Assembly (NCBI GenBank): GCA_013339765.2
Contig: CM023449.1
Coordinates: 34,609,702 to 34,673,701 of the forward strand
From: Haemaphysalis longicornis
Lineage: Eukaryota; Arthropoda; Arachnida; Ixodida; Ixodidae
Direction of reading: 5' to 3'
DNA: 64,000 bases
The position numbers were made by a program, and so were the translations under genes. Position 1 is the stretch's first letter; each line of letters starts with the position of its first letter. Under the pieces are notes generated by a model. The model saw only the letters and a program-made list of their open reading frames with translations. It searched no databases and was not told the DNA's origin. Below, one piece after another: positions 30,143 to 40,744 of this stretch.

Positions 30143-30265
30143 CTAACCTAACCTAACCCAACCTAACCCAACCTAACCTAACACAACCTAAACTAACCCA
30201 ACCTAAACTAACCCAACCCAACCCAACCAGTAAAGGCAGGTCCCATTCCAACCTAACCTAACCCA
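30143..30265 (-). repeat. Interstitial telomere-like (TTAGG)n, degenerate
   Basis: CCTAA words (CTAACCTAACCCAACCTAAC and so on) dominate about 120 bases, mixed with CCCAA and AACTA variants. TTAGG is the usual arthropod telomere unit. The array is shared with block E2 (55168-55265) in slightly shorter form, so it is part of the duplicated unit and not a chromosome end. Confidence 0.6.
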
Positions 30266-30397
30266 CACAAAGAATAACGAAGGTTAAATAAATAAATAAT
30301 AACGAAGGAATTCTGCAACAGAACCGAGTTTCTCAATATACACAGTGAATCAGTCCAAGAAAATCACAAGAAACAAACAAACAAAAAACTCAACTTA

Positions 30398-30476
30398 GCA
30401 GAAGTGGGCTCAAACGTGCGACTTCGCGATTAGAAACATGAGGTGCAACCACTGGGCCACGGTAACTATAGCCGAT
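30398..30476 (-). pseudogene. tRNA-like pseudogene or SINE head
   Basis: On minus, GTTACCGTGGCCCAGTGGTT has an A-box (TGGCCCAGTGG) and 38 bases on ACGTTTGAGCCC has a B-box, the spacing of a tRNA. The acceptor ends do not pair well, so it is not called functional. Partner at 55397-55475. Confidence 0.5.
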
Positions 30477-31154
30477 TTCACGCCTGCATACCCGTCACAA
30501 TGAAGTAAGCCTGAACAGTCAATCAGAATAGAGTGCCGGCAAAATATCACCACCGCCAAATGTGCCGGCTGCCGGCAATATCTCCACTTCCGAATAAGTA
30601 CTGGTCACGTGTCAGCCTCGACCCTTAAACAGTGAAGAGCCCATTTGCCGACACAGCTTGCCGTCGACTACGAAACAATGGTGCAAACGTGGTCGCATTA
30701 CTGAGAACATTTCAGCCAGGACCACACACAGATGCTGTTCCCTTGAAAAAGCAGTCAGCTAGTACACACACCTAAAGCTGCCTTAGAAAGGACGGTTAGC
30801 GCCTGTTCAGAACGATAGAAACACGCGGTACCCCTGCATGGAATTCGGTTTCTTTCTCACTGGCAAAAATTGGCGGGTTTCACACAGGGGGCGCAATCGG
30901 CGTGAAAATTGCGAAGCTTTACACCCGTGCTTGCACAACAAGTGTTCTATGTTTTTAGGCCGGACGCATATTTCCTCGTAAGAAACGCGGTTAACAAGGG
31001 TGGTAATCGTGTGGTTTACCTCGACCGTCGCGTTTCGTGTTGGCCGGCAAGCGATACTTAGTAGGTGCCGCTAGCGTAACGGGCAGCGAGCGTGCTGCTT
31101 CGCGGGCATGGTACGCGGAGTCCAGCGTTACCTGGTTCGAGATAATACCCAACG
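30477..31154. other. Block E1 right flank, no gene
   Basis: Shared with 55476-56185. It contains GTGGTTTACCTCGACCGTCG (31010), which also forms the left end of the tandem unit that begins again at 37946. No coding frame is supported. Confidence 0.4.
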
Positions 31155-31440
31155 CGCGAGGTGGCTCAGTGGCTAAGGTGCTGCGCTGCTGAGCACGAGG
31201 ACGAGGTTCGATTCACGTCCGCGGTGGCTGCTTTTCTGATGCAGGCGAAAAGCGACAACGAATGTGTGTCGATATTTCGGTGCGCGTTAGAAATCCGCAG
31301 GTGGTCGAAAAGAATCCGGTGGTCCGGTGGCCCCAACTACGGCGCGCCTGATAGCCCAGGTGTCGCCTCAGCGCGTTACACCCCTCAATCAATCAATCAA
31401 ATCAATCAATCAATCAAATCAAACCCAGCGGCACGCCCTA
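31155..31440 (+). mobile_element. Ruka-like tRNA-derived SINE, complete
   Basis: The head GAGGTGGCTCAGTGGCTAAG (A-box) is followed by GAGGTTCGATTCACG (B-box), both close to consensus. The body has TTTCGGTGCGCGTTAGAAAT, CCGCAGGTGGTCGAAAAGAA, CCCAACTACGGCGCGCC and a (CAAT)n/(AATC)n tail. This is the layout of the tick SINE Ruka. Best preserved copy in the window; others at 38093 and 56186 and several inverted fragments. Confidence 0.8.
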
Positions 31441-32898
31441 CCAGAAAGCAGCAGCTAGCAGCCCCCGCAAAACCGGGAGGAGAGGTAAAGAAGCTTCGCT
31501 GACGTTTTTTAGCAGAAAACACGCGAGAAATATTGCAAAGCTATCACATTGCGCTACATTGCCGAAATATGAGAAGGAGACACGTATTGTAGGCCAGCAC
31601 TAAAATACCGTTATCAGTTTGTTAACTTCACTTTACCACTCAAGCGATACGACTTAACAGAACTAGAGGCCCCTCTACAAATCTCCAGTCACGTTCACGT
31701 TTATTGACAGTGAAGTTACTAACAGTATTGGGGTTGGTGGACCCGAACAGCACAAACTATAGGCTCTGTGAGATAGCAAAAAACTTGAATTCTTAGAAAG
31801 TTGAAAGGGAGTCGCCATTGATTCGTCCATTTTCTTCACCATCTCGGTTATTTATTTAGAGTTAGAGTGCAAGTTCAAAACTTTTATCTTGCCTTCATGG
31901 CCTCTTTAAGCCACACAGCTGTTGATTACCCCTTCCTGTGTACGAGTACAAAAACAGCGAGGTTTCGACCGACCACACGTGGGTTTCGATGTGCCTGTCT
32001 TCTAAAGGGCGTGTTTTATTTATTACGTTTTCGTTTGAGCGTGAACCAGTAGAGCCATCAGGTGACACTTCCCGGCGGGAAGCACCACCGCTCGCAGAAG
32101 TCTGGCTCCGCGCACAACACGGGTATTCAAAGCTGCAATAATAACGGCAATCGTTCTACGTCACTTCCTCTAAAATGTCGATCAAGCGGCCGCTTTGGGC
32201 CAAATTTGGAGATAGCTGGGGGCAGAACTCAGTTGCGTGGTCGAGTCGTAAACGGAATTCAAGACGCGAGCCGTAAAAAATTGGTGTGGTCACAAGTTTC
32301 ACACAATGCGCCTGAAGTGTACTCGAAATATATTTCGGCAAAGCTTTTTTAATACATTTAAAATGTATTTTTAAAAAAATATTTTCCTGCATTGAGAGTA
32401 TCCCTGCCATGTTCGTTCTACAAACGTAAAATGCATCTGAAATATATTTCGAATATATTCGGAGTATATTTCTATGCTTAAGCACACTTTTAAAGTATAC
32501 TCAGAGTGCTGCTCTAAATGTGGCTAGTTAAGTGTATTTTTAAATTATTTACAGTGCATTTACACCATGATCGTTTGGCGGGAAGAAATACATTTTTAAT
32601 ATATTCTGAATGCCTTAAGCGCACATTCGTGAGGTTCAGTGCATTCTTAATCTATTTGGAGGGTACTTAAAAGCACTGTATTTTTCCAGCACCTTTAAAA
32701 TGTATTTTCAGTATTTACTAAAAATTGAGAAAATGCAATTGCACTTGAAATACATGTAGAAATACAAAGTATATTTGAAGTGCACTTCAAGCGTACTCGT
32801 ACGTATTTAAAACGTATTACTTTTCGCTAAGGGAATTAAGTTTGGCTAACCAGAATCTGCAACAGGTCCGCGAGACAAGGTTAAAAGTGTTACATAAA

Positions 32899-32931
<33 letters not shown>

Positions 32932-32936
32932 GGGGG
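32899..32936 (+). repeat. Poly-G tract (32 G)
   Basis: Thirty-two consecutive G, one A, then five G. The same site has 9 G at 9195-9203 and 35 G plus 9 G at 39828-39874. Capable of quadruplex formation. Length may partly be sequencing error. Confidence 0.8.
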
Positions 32937-33786
32937 TTCATTTCAGTGAAACATTGCATGGTAACACGGAAGAACAGGGGGAAGCCATTTTTTCCGAGGG
33001 AAGGCCGACATAATAGTGTTTTTGGGCATTGCTGCTGCGCCCGATGTTTGATGCGAATTTAATTTTGTGAACGCCCCATCTGGCTACATTAAGAAGCGTG
33101 ACTATATATTGCTCCGTGAGCGTGACATAAGCGCGAAAAGACCACGCCACAATGCAAAGGTCAAAAACACTTGTCTTTTTATCTTGTTGCGCCTTATTTT
33201 CACGTTTACATGATGTTGGCAATCCACTCCTTCTGTAAACTTTTGTGTCGTCGCCAGCGTCTGGGAGCGCCCAGCTGTGGTTGTGTTTCAAGTAAAGCGC
33301 ACTTTACAACCGGTTTTGTTTTGTACGCCGCGCAGGCTATCTTTAGCTCAAACAGTGTATCGCCCCGTCGTCACTGGAACAGACCGTTCGCCTTTGATCA
33401 CTAATGTTCTAGATGTTATTATATGGTTCTCGAAGCATCAACATCTCGAAGGCAATCACCGCGGCGCCCGTTTCGCCGAAGCCAGTTTGCGTACGTCCCA
33501 TCGTTGACTGCTGCTACGCCGCTTGTGTTTGCTTTGAGTTTTTGTGGAGCACAGGTTCGCTCCAATAAACTTCTGTTCCTTAAAAACGTGCGTCGTCCTT
33601 GGCTACGCGGCATCTTTAAATCACCGCCAAAAATACCGAATTTTTTTTTTTAGTTAGCTTGCACCGTATGCCTGTTAGAGCACCCCCTTCTTTTCTGATA
33701 TTAGAAATAACTATGCAAAAATGGTCTCAATGAAACAACTGTACTTCGTAAGCAGGAAACTACCTTTCGTTGCCTAACAATTTTTA

Positions 33787-35555
33787 GCAAGCGTTATAAA
33801 ATTCACGACTCAGTCTCAATACAAAATTACTCATTTGGTGTCCTTTCAGTAAGCGAAAGAGAAGGGAGAAAGAAAGAGAAGGGAGAAGGAAGAGAAGGGA
33901 TTTCAATGCCAGCACTCATTGGAAATTTCCGGGCATGCTTGCTTGAGATCACATACAGCAGCGCCTAGAGCTGTAGCCTGCTAACGAGGTGGCAGTAAAA
34001 AAAACTCTGCAGGAATTGATAGAATTGTCCAGTAATGCGTAGCACTCTGACGCCGCTTGTCTAGAGTGAGTTCTTCACAGCTAAATATGGCTGACTGTAG
34101 GGTTTAACGCGCCGACGCAACGCCAGCGATGAGGCGCACCGTAGTGGAGGGTTCCGGATTAATTTTGACCACCTGGAGATCTTTAACGTGCGCCGAAATC
34201 TCGTACACACGGGCGTTTTTGGCTATAAGTAGCGAACGATCTTTTGAAGTACTATTTGGTTCTTTTCGCCAGTGATGTAAATTTATACCGTTATGGGCCT
34301 TTACTTCGCTAATTGTTTTTTTTTTGTACATGCCAGGTGTTTCAAACTTCGTCTATTTACGCTATTCTTTATTCGTACTTTAAACGCTCTTTTGCGGACT
34401 TCTTTCGGTTATTCTTCGGGTCTGGGGGAGATGTGTAAGTATTTTATTTTATTTTATTTCTACCTATTTTATGTCTATTGTATTTTAATTTTAAATTTTG
34501 CATTCTATTATTTTATATTTCAATTCTGTCCGACCGATTATCTACACTTACGCTATTATAACAATTAATGGTTACTTCCGCGAAATCTGAATTTTTGTAG
34601 TAATGCAGGCAGTTACATGGTTAGTCATTGTAGCTGTTTTTATTCCTATTTTGAACGTATTTTTTGCGGACTTTTTTCACTTATTCTTCGGTTTTGGGGC
34701 AGATGTGTAAGATGCATATTTTTCTAAATTTTGTCAGATCATCTTTGAACATTTTGACTACCTAGAGGCAATCTAGTATAGTCCCTCAGAAACTTTGCCT
34801 CTCTGTTTTTTTTTTTTTTCAAAATTCTGTCCGACGAATTACCTCCGTTTACGCTATTGAGTTTTTCGTGACCGCCCACTTACCGGTGTAGTGCTGGAAG
34901 GGGTCCAGGGATAAGTATTATTATTACCAGGAGGAGTACAAAAAGGACCAGCACGAGTACTCCCACATGAAACAGTAATGAGAGGACGACGACTGATCCT
35001 TCTCCGAAGACTGTCCCATGGGGCGGGTTTCTATGGTTACAGAAAAAAGAAAGACGAGAAAGACGTCAGTTCGACTGTCTACAAGCCGCCGACAAATTAG
35101 CGTTATCGTCCCAATTACGCTCTTACGCGCTACAGATGCACCGCTCCTGCTTACTTCGCGGTAGGTCAATACTAAGAATTCTGAAAAATTGCAGACAGCA
35201 ACAAGCTATGCGCATGCGCTGTCCGCACTACGTTGTGAAATAATTCAGGAAACCAAGCAAGTTGCGGCCCCTACATCAGCATCCCTTTGCCGGTGCTATT
35301 GATGCGTAGAAAGCAGAAAACTGGACGGCGGGATAAGATGTTGGCTCCGTTAGAACAGTTCTGGGCGTTCGTTTACCGCTTCCAACCCAATCGTTCACCT
35401 GCATCTCCTATACCCCAACCCCAACAACGAAGAGGAAAGCGTCAGTAGTGTCAGTAGCCACGGCGTCTGCTGCTGTGGTGGTGTAGAGGTTCCGCCTCAG
35501 CCTCCTGTTCTCACAGGTGGTGATTGCAGTCCGGCTGTTTACAGTCGTAGTTTTT
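33787..35555 (-). other. R cassette, type I core, block A2
   Basis: Near-identical to the 10081-11830 cassette. Core 34884-35030 (147 bases) with the same hydrophobic frame and the same one-base excess near the donor; GTAAGT at 34878-34883; terminal exon 34369-34421 intact with CCCCCAG acceptor and overlapping AATAAA; NRF1-like site at 35209-35219. Confidence 0.5.
34369..34421 (-). CDS. Predicted terminal exon of the R mini-gene, block A2
   Basis: Encodes the same 16-residue basic sequence PKNNRKKSAKERLKYE as the A1 copy, with identical acceptor and stop/AATAAA overlap. The A3 counterpart (about 41330-41370) has lost the AG in a G-rich indel. Confidence 0.3.
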
Positions 35556-35853
35556 GTAGCGTGAGCTACACTGGTCGTGACTGAGCAGTTTCGCGTGGCT
35601 CCTGGAGAGCCGTGCTGCGCACGCGCGAGGAGCAGTGCCGTCTCCCGGCGCACATCCAGCGCGCCGGAGCCACCGCCGCCGCGATTAGATTGGATTGCAT
35701 TGGATTGGAGTGGACTGGACCGGAAATTGTTTTAGCGGCAGTAAGCATGATAATCAAGCCACTCCTAGACAACCAGGAAACCTAAGAATAACCAGCTGAA
35801 CCTTAGCTCACGCTATACGTATATCCTGCCATGGTCGAGCTAAGCCACTGCTA
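35556..35853 (-). mobile_element. SINE-1, block A2
   Basis: Complete minus copy, with a shorter ATTGG core than the A1 copy. Confidence 0.7.
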
Positions 35854-35864
35854 TTTTTTTACAT

Positions 35865-37110
35865 TTTGATGGCTTAGGTTAGTGTTCGGTGCTTTAAATG
35901 ATTGTTTCTGATCGTCATGTTGTATAAGGTTTGTTTACGTTACGTTTCGCTAAAGGGGGGCGAAGAAGCGCCTGATGCAGCCTTCTTTCATCCAAAAGCG
36001 CAAATGGACTTCGCTTTAGCCATGCATGTGCTGATAGGGCCGTCGGGTGGCGCTTTAGACACAGCCTTTTTGTTAACGGAGTGGCGCGTGTTATGTAAGG
36101 GACGTTCGAGTGCGGTGCAAGCAGGATGCAGCAGAAGCTTCAACGGCAAACAAAAGTTGAAACTTCCGGATGTTTGTAAAGACACTACCTCTGCGAACGA
36201 TCATTTGCTACACGAAACTCAAGGTACACTACCAGACAAATAGATACCGCGCCAGACTCATTCTGGCAATTCACAAACGACCGCCCAAAGTCATTGTCAC
36301 TCGGGCACACCTTGCACCTTAGTTGCTCCCTTCCGGCGAAAATCTAGAGCCAGTGGGTTCTAGAAAAAGGCTGAGCGCAAGAGAGAGCAAGTCTAACACT
36401 AAAATAGAACACTCAAAGCATTTGTCAAAGACGGCGCCGATCAAAGGCGAACACAACACAAACGTTTCGATGGTGTCGGGGCAGTTCTCCCTTCTGGGCA
36501 GCTTGCACCCGATGCGTTCCCCATTTCTAAAATGCATTGACTGCGACGCCTGGGCACGTTTTTGGTGGGTGGTTGAATTCCGCGAAACGCGTCATTCTGT
36601 TCACAAACTAAAAAGCAACAAAAGTCACCTCTTTCAGCAAATTATTCAAACGCACTGCGTTACCACGTTTGCGAGTCAACTAACAACGAGACAAAAATCT
36701 CGATCCATCCCACACTGGGACGGTAGATGACCAGTGAAACTTTTTTAGCGCACGACATCAAGGTTACACCGAATGTATTTGAAAATAAAGAAATGGGTAG
36801 ATTTTATTTCTGTTGATTGTTGGCGGCTGTCATTCCTAGGGAAGACACCGTTACAGCCGTTTTCTGCTGAGCATTCGCGATAAAGTGGGCATTGCCGCAG
36901 AAAATCAAAGCGCGTTTCTTAAGAGAACGGTGGCTACGACACGAATCTTTCTCCCATTCAACCTGAGTCAAAGTCAGAGTTCAAAATTCGATCTGTTACG
37001 ACCGTATCTAAATGGCGTAATCTGATAGACACCGGCCTCCTACACCGTGGACGCTGGCTTCATAACGTGAGGGACTAAGGTTCCATTTCGACCACGGCAA
37101 GCGTTTCACT
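35865..37110 (+). repeat. S and U segments, block A2
   Basis: Matches 12150-13425. The S part ends near 36150. The U part contains the small minus frame at 36319-36537. The CTTATTATCA target words at the right end are uninterrupted here, giving the empty site for the element at 13431. Confidence 0.6.
36319..36537 (-). CDS. Recurrent 72-codon minus frame in U, second copy (uncertain)
   Basis: Same length, start and stop as 12599-12817, with changes A-to-E, V-to-L and A-to-T. Support is only that the frame survives in three of four copies. Confidence 0.2.
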   Translation of the reverse strand: MHFRNGERIGCKLPRRENCPDTIETFVLCSPLIGAVFDKCFECSILVLDLLSLALSLFLEPTGSRFSPEGSN

Positions 37111-37254
37111 TGGGGCCCTTATTATCGCTTATTATCACTATTCGCTTATTATCATCGTCGTTTTGTAAAACTCATTGTGTAAAGTTGGCTTTCCAGCAGG
37201 GTTTTCAGGTGTTACGATCTACGGTGCAGGTAAGGCCTAGAGAGCTTCGCTTTA

Positions 37255-37945
37255 CTATCGTAAGGCTGTGTGTACCAGTACCTCCCGTCCACCCCGCCGA
37301 CCCCCCTCCCGAGTTACGCGGGCGAGGCCAATGCCAAGCTCGACGCCGACATCGAGGAATGGGAGGTGCGGGCAGTCATCCAAACGATAAACAGCAAGTC
37401 CGCCCCAGGGCCGGACGGGGTTACCAACAAAGCGCTACGCAACCTGAGCGATGCGGCGATAAAATCGCTGACGGGGTACTACAACCAGTGCTGGCGAACC
37501 GGCAAGCTCCCGGCCAGCTGGAAGGAGGCAAAGACGGTCCTGATCCCGAAGCCGGGAAAGGAACCGAGCATAGACAACCTGCGGCCGATATCCCTGACGT
37601 CCTGCGTGGGGAAGGTGCTGGAGCACGTCCTGCTCAACAGGTGGCAGACATACCTCGAAGAGGAAGGCCTGTACCCGGACACCATGCTGGGCTTCAGGGC
37701 CAAGTTAAGCACCCAGGACGCAATGTTGCTGCTAAAGAACGAAGTCATCGACCGGCCGGCCAGCTCCATGGACAACCGGGCGGTGCTCGGCCTAGACCTG
37801 AAAGGGGCGTTTGACAACGTCCGACACTCAGCCATCCTGGACCAGGTCTCGCGCCTCAACATGGGGAGAGGTCGTTCGCGTACATTCGCGACTTCCTCTC
37901 GGGCCGCACCGCGAGGATCGTTGCCGGTGACATGGAGCTGCCAAA
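37255..37945 (+). pseudogene. GC-rich I/R1-type LINE: reverse transcriptase part, cut at the tandem joint
   Basis: An open frame encodes NAKLDADIEEWEVRAVIQTI, KSAPGPDGVTNKALRNL, WKEAKTVLIPKPGK, NLRPISLTSCVGKVLEHVLL, GFRAKLSTQDAMLLL and GLDLKGAFDNVRH, the fingers and first catalytic block of a LINE reverse transcriptase. One base is missing near 37866 (ATGGGGAGAGG), shifting the frame before IRDFLSGRTARIV. The element stops at 37944 where the next tandem unit starts, so blocks B to E of the polymerase, RNase H and the 3' end are absent. GC content is far higher than the neighbourhood. Confidence 0.8.
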
Positions 37946-38092
37946 TCGTGTGGTTTACCTCGACCGTCGCGTTTCGTGTTGGCCGGCAAGCGATACTTAG
38001 TAGGTGCCGCTAGCGTAACGGGCAGCGAGCGTGCTGCTTCGCGGGCATGGTACGCGGAGTCCAGCGTTACCTGGTTCGAGATAATACCCAAC

Positions 38093-38365
38093 GCCGAGGT
38101 GGCTCAGTGGCTAAGGTGCTGCGCTGCTGAGCACGAGGACGGGTTCGATTCACGTCCGCGGTGGCTGTTTTTCTGATGCAGGCGAAAAGCGCAACGAATG
38201 TGTGTCGATATTTCGGTGCGCGTTAGAAATCCGCAGGTGGTCGAAAAGAATCCGGTGGTCCGGTGGCCCCAACTACGGCGCGCCCTGATAGCCCAGGTGT
38301 CGCCTCAGCGCGTTACCCCCCCTCAATAAAAATCAATAAAATCAATCAATCAATAAAATCAACCC
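38093..38365 (+). mobile_element. Ruka-like SINE, unit 2
   Basis: Same head, boxes and body as 31155-31440. The tail is altered to AATAAA/AATC words. Confidence 0.75.
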
Positions 38366-39827
38366 AGCGGCACGCCCTACCAGAAAGCAGCAGCTAGCAG
38401 CCCCCGCAAAACCGGGAGGAGAGGTAAAGAAGCTTCGCTGACTTTTTTTAGCAGAAAAACACGCGAGAAATATTGCAAAGCTATCAAATTGCGCTACATT
38501 GCCGAAATATGAGAAGGAGACACGTATTGTAGGCCAGCACTAAAATACCGTTATCAGTTTGTTAACTTCACTTTACCACTCAAGCGATACGACTTAACAG
38601 AACTAGAGGCCCCTCTACAAATCTCCAGTCACGTTCACGTTTATTGACAGTGAAGTTACTAACAGTATTGGGGTTGGTGGACCCGAACAGCACAAACTAT
38701 AGGCTCTGTGAGATAGCAAAAAACTTGAATTCTTAGAAAGTTGAAAGGGAGTCGCCATTGATTCGTCCATTTTCTTCACCATCTCGGTTATTTATTTAGA
38801 GTTAGAGTGCAAGTTCAAAACTTTTATCTTGCCTTCATGGCCTCTTTAGCCACACAGCTGTTGATTACCCCTTCCTGTGTACGAGTACAAAAACAGCGAG
38901 GTTTCGACCGACCACACGTGGGTTTCGATGTGCCTGTCTTCTAAAGGGCGTGTTTTATTTATTACGTTTTCGTTTGAGCGTGAACCAGTAGAGCCATCAG
39001 GTGACACTTCCCGGCGGGAAGCACCACCGCTCGCAGAAGTCTGGCTCCGCGCACAACACGGGTATTCAAAGCTGCAATAATAACGGCAATCGTTCTACGT
39101 CACTTCCTCTAAAATGTCGATCAAGCGGCCGCTTTGGGCCAAATTTGGAGATAGCTGGGGGCAGAACTCAGTTGCGTGGTCGAGTCGTAAACGGAATTCA
39201 AGACGCGAGCCGTAAAAAATTGGTGTGGTCACAAGTTTCACACAATGCGCCTGAAGTGTACTCGAAATATATTTCGGCAAAGTTTTTTAATACATTTAAA
39301 ATGTATTTTTAAAAAAAATTTTCCTGCATTGAGAGTATCCCTGCCATGTTCGTTCTACAAACGTAAAATGCATCTGAAATATATTTCGAATATATTCGGA
39401 GTATATTTCTATGCTTAAGCACACTTTTAAAGTATACTCAGAGTGCTGCTCTAAATGTGGCTAGTTAAGTGTATTTTTAAATATTTACAGTGCATTTACA
39501 CCATGATCGTTTGGCGGGAAGAAATACTTTTTTAAATATATTCTGAATGCCTTAAGCGCACATTCGTGAGGTTCAGTGCATTTTAATCTATTTGGAGGGT
39601 ACTTAAAAGCACTGTATTTTTCCAGCACCTTTAAAATGTATTTTCAGTATTTACTAAAATTGAGAAAATGCAATTGCACTTGAAATACATGTAGAAATAC
39701 AAAGTATATTTGAAGTGCACTTCAAGCGTACCCCGTACGTATTTAAAACGTATTACTTTTCGCTAAGGGAATTAAGTTTGCCCAACCAGAATCTGCAACA
39801 GGTCCGCGAGACAAAAAAGGTTAAAAA

Positions 39828-39863
<36 letters not shown>

Positions 39864-39874
39864 AAGGGGGGGGG
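39828..39874 (+). repeat. Poly-G tract (35 G, AAA, 9 G)
   Basis: Longest of the three alleles of this tract (see 9195-9203 and 32899-32936). The surrounding bases also differ by small purine indels. Confidence 0.8.
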
Positions 39875-40744
39875 TTCATTTCAGTGAAACATTGCATGGT
39901 AACACGGAAGAACAGGGGGAAGCCATTTTTTCCGAGGGAAGGCCGACATAATAGTGTTTTTGGGCATTGCTGCTGCGCCCGATGTTTGATGCGAATTTAA
40001 TTTTGTGAACGCCCCATCTGGCTACATTAAGAAGCGTGACTATATATTGCTCCGTGAGCGTGACATAAGCGCGAAAAGACCACGCCACAATGCAAAGGTC
40101 AAAAACACTTGCCCTTTTTATCTTTGTTGCGCCTTATTTTCACGTTTACATGATTTGGCAATCCACTCCTTCTGTAAACTTTTGTGTCGTCGCCAGCGTC
40201 TGGGAGCGCCCAGCTGTGGTTGTGTTTCAAGTAAAGCGCACTTTACAACCGGTTTTGTTTTGTACGCCGCGCAGGCTATCTTTAGCTCAAACAGTGTATC
40301 GCCCCGTCGTCACTGGAACAGACCGTTCGCCTTTGATCACTAATGTTCTAGATGTTATTATATGGTTCTCGAAGCATCAACATCTCGAAGGCAATCACCG
40401 CGGCGCCCGTTTCGCCGAAGCCAGTTTGCGTACGTCCCATCGTTGACTGCTGCTACGCCGCTTGTGTTTGCTTTGAGTTTTTGTGGAGCACAGGTTCGCT
40501 CCAATAAACTTCTGTTCCTTAAAAACGTGCGTCGTCCTTGGCTACGCGGCATCTTTAAATCACCGCCAAAAATACCGAATTTTTTTTTTAGTTAGCTTGC
40601 ACCGTATGTTGTTAGAGCACCCCCTTCTTTTCTGATATTAGAAATAACTATGCAAAAATGGTCTCAATGAAACAACTGTATTTCGTAAGCAGGAAACTAC
40701 CTTTCGTTGCCTAACAATTTTTAGCAAGCGTTATAAAATTCACG

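Larger units (their letters stand above)
26316..31500 (+). repeat. Segmental duplication block E, copy 1
   Basis: 5.2 kb matching 51340-56605 in the same order: S repeat, R cassette with type II core, SINE-1, a gene-exon fragment, a nested terminal-inverted-repeat element, telomere-like repeats, a tRNA-like segment and a Ruka-like SINE. The offset is about 25.0 kb throughout. Identity is high, with scattered small indels. Confidence 0.85.
31007..37945 (+). repeat. Tandem duplication unit 1 (6.94 kb)
   Basis: Starts in the flank of block E1 (ATCGTGTGGTTTACC) and ends inside a LINE (GACATGGAGCTGCCAA). The next base begins the same sequence again at 37946, with 2-3 bases of shared sequence at the joint. 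It includes the Ruka SINE, block A copy 2 and 0.69 kb of LINE. Confidence 0.85.

Noticed and set aside
30398..30476. Functional tRNA gene
   Set aside because: A- and B-box are present, but the acceptor strands do not pair well and the anticodon arm differs between the two duplicate copies.
31380..31436. CAATCAATC repeats taken as a CRISPR-like or satellite array
   Set aside because: They are the simple-sequence tail of the Ruka-like SINE, seen in the same place at 38330 and 56415 and inverted at 15949 and 48893.
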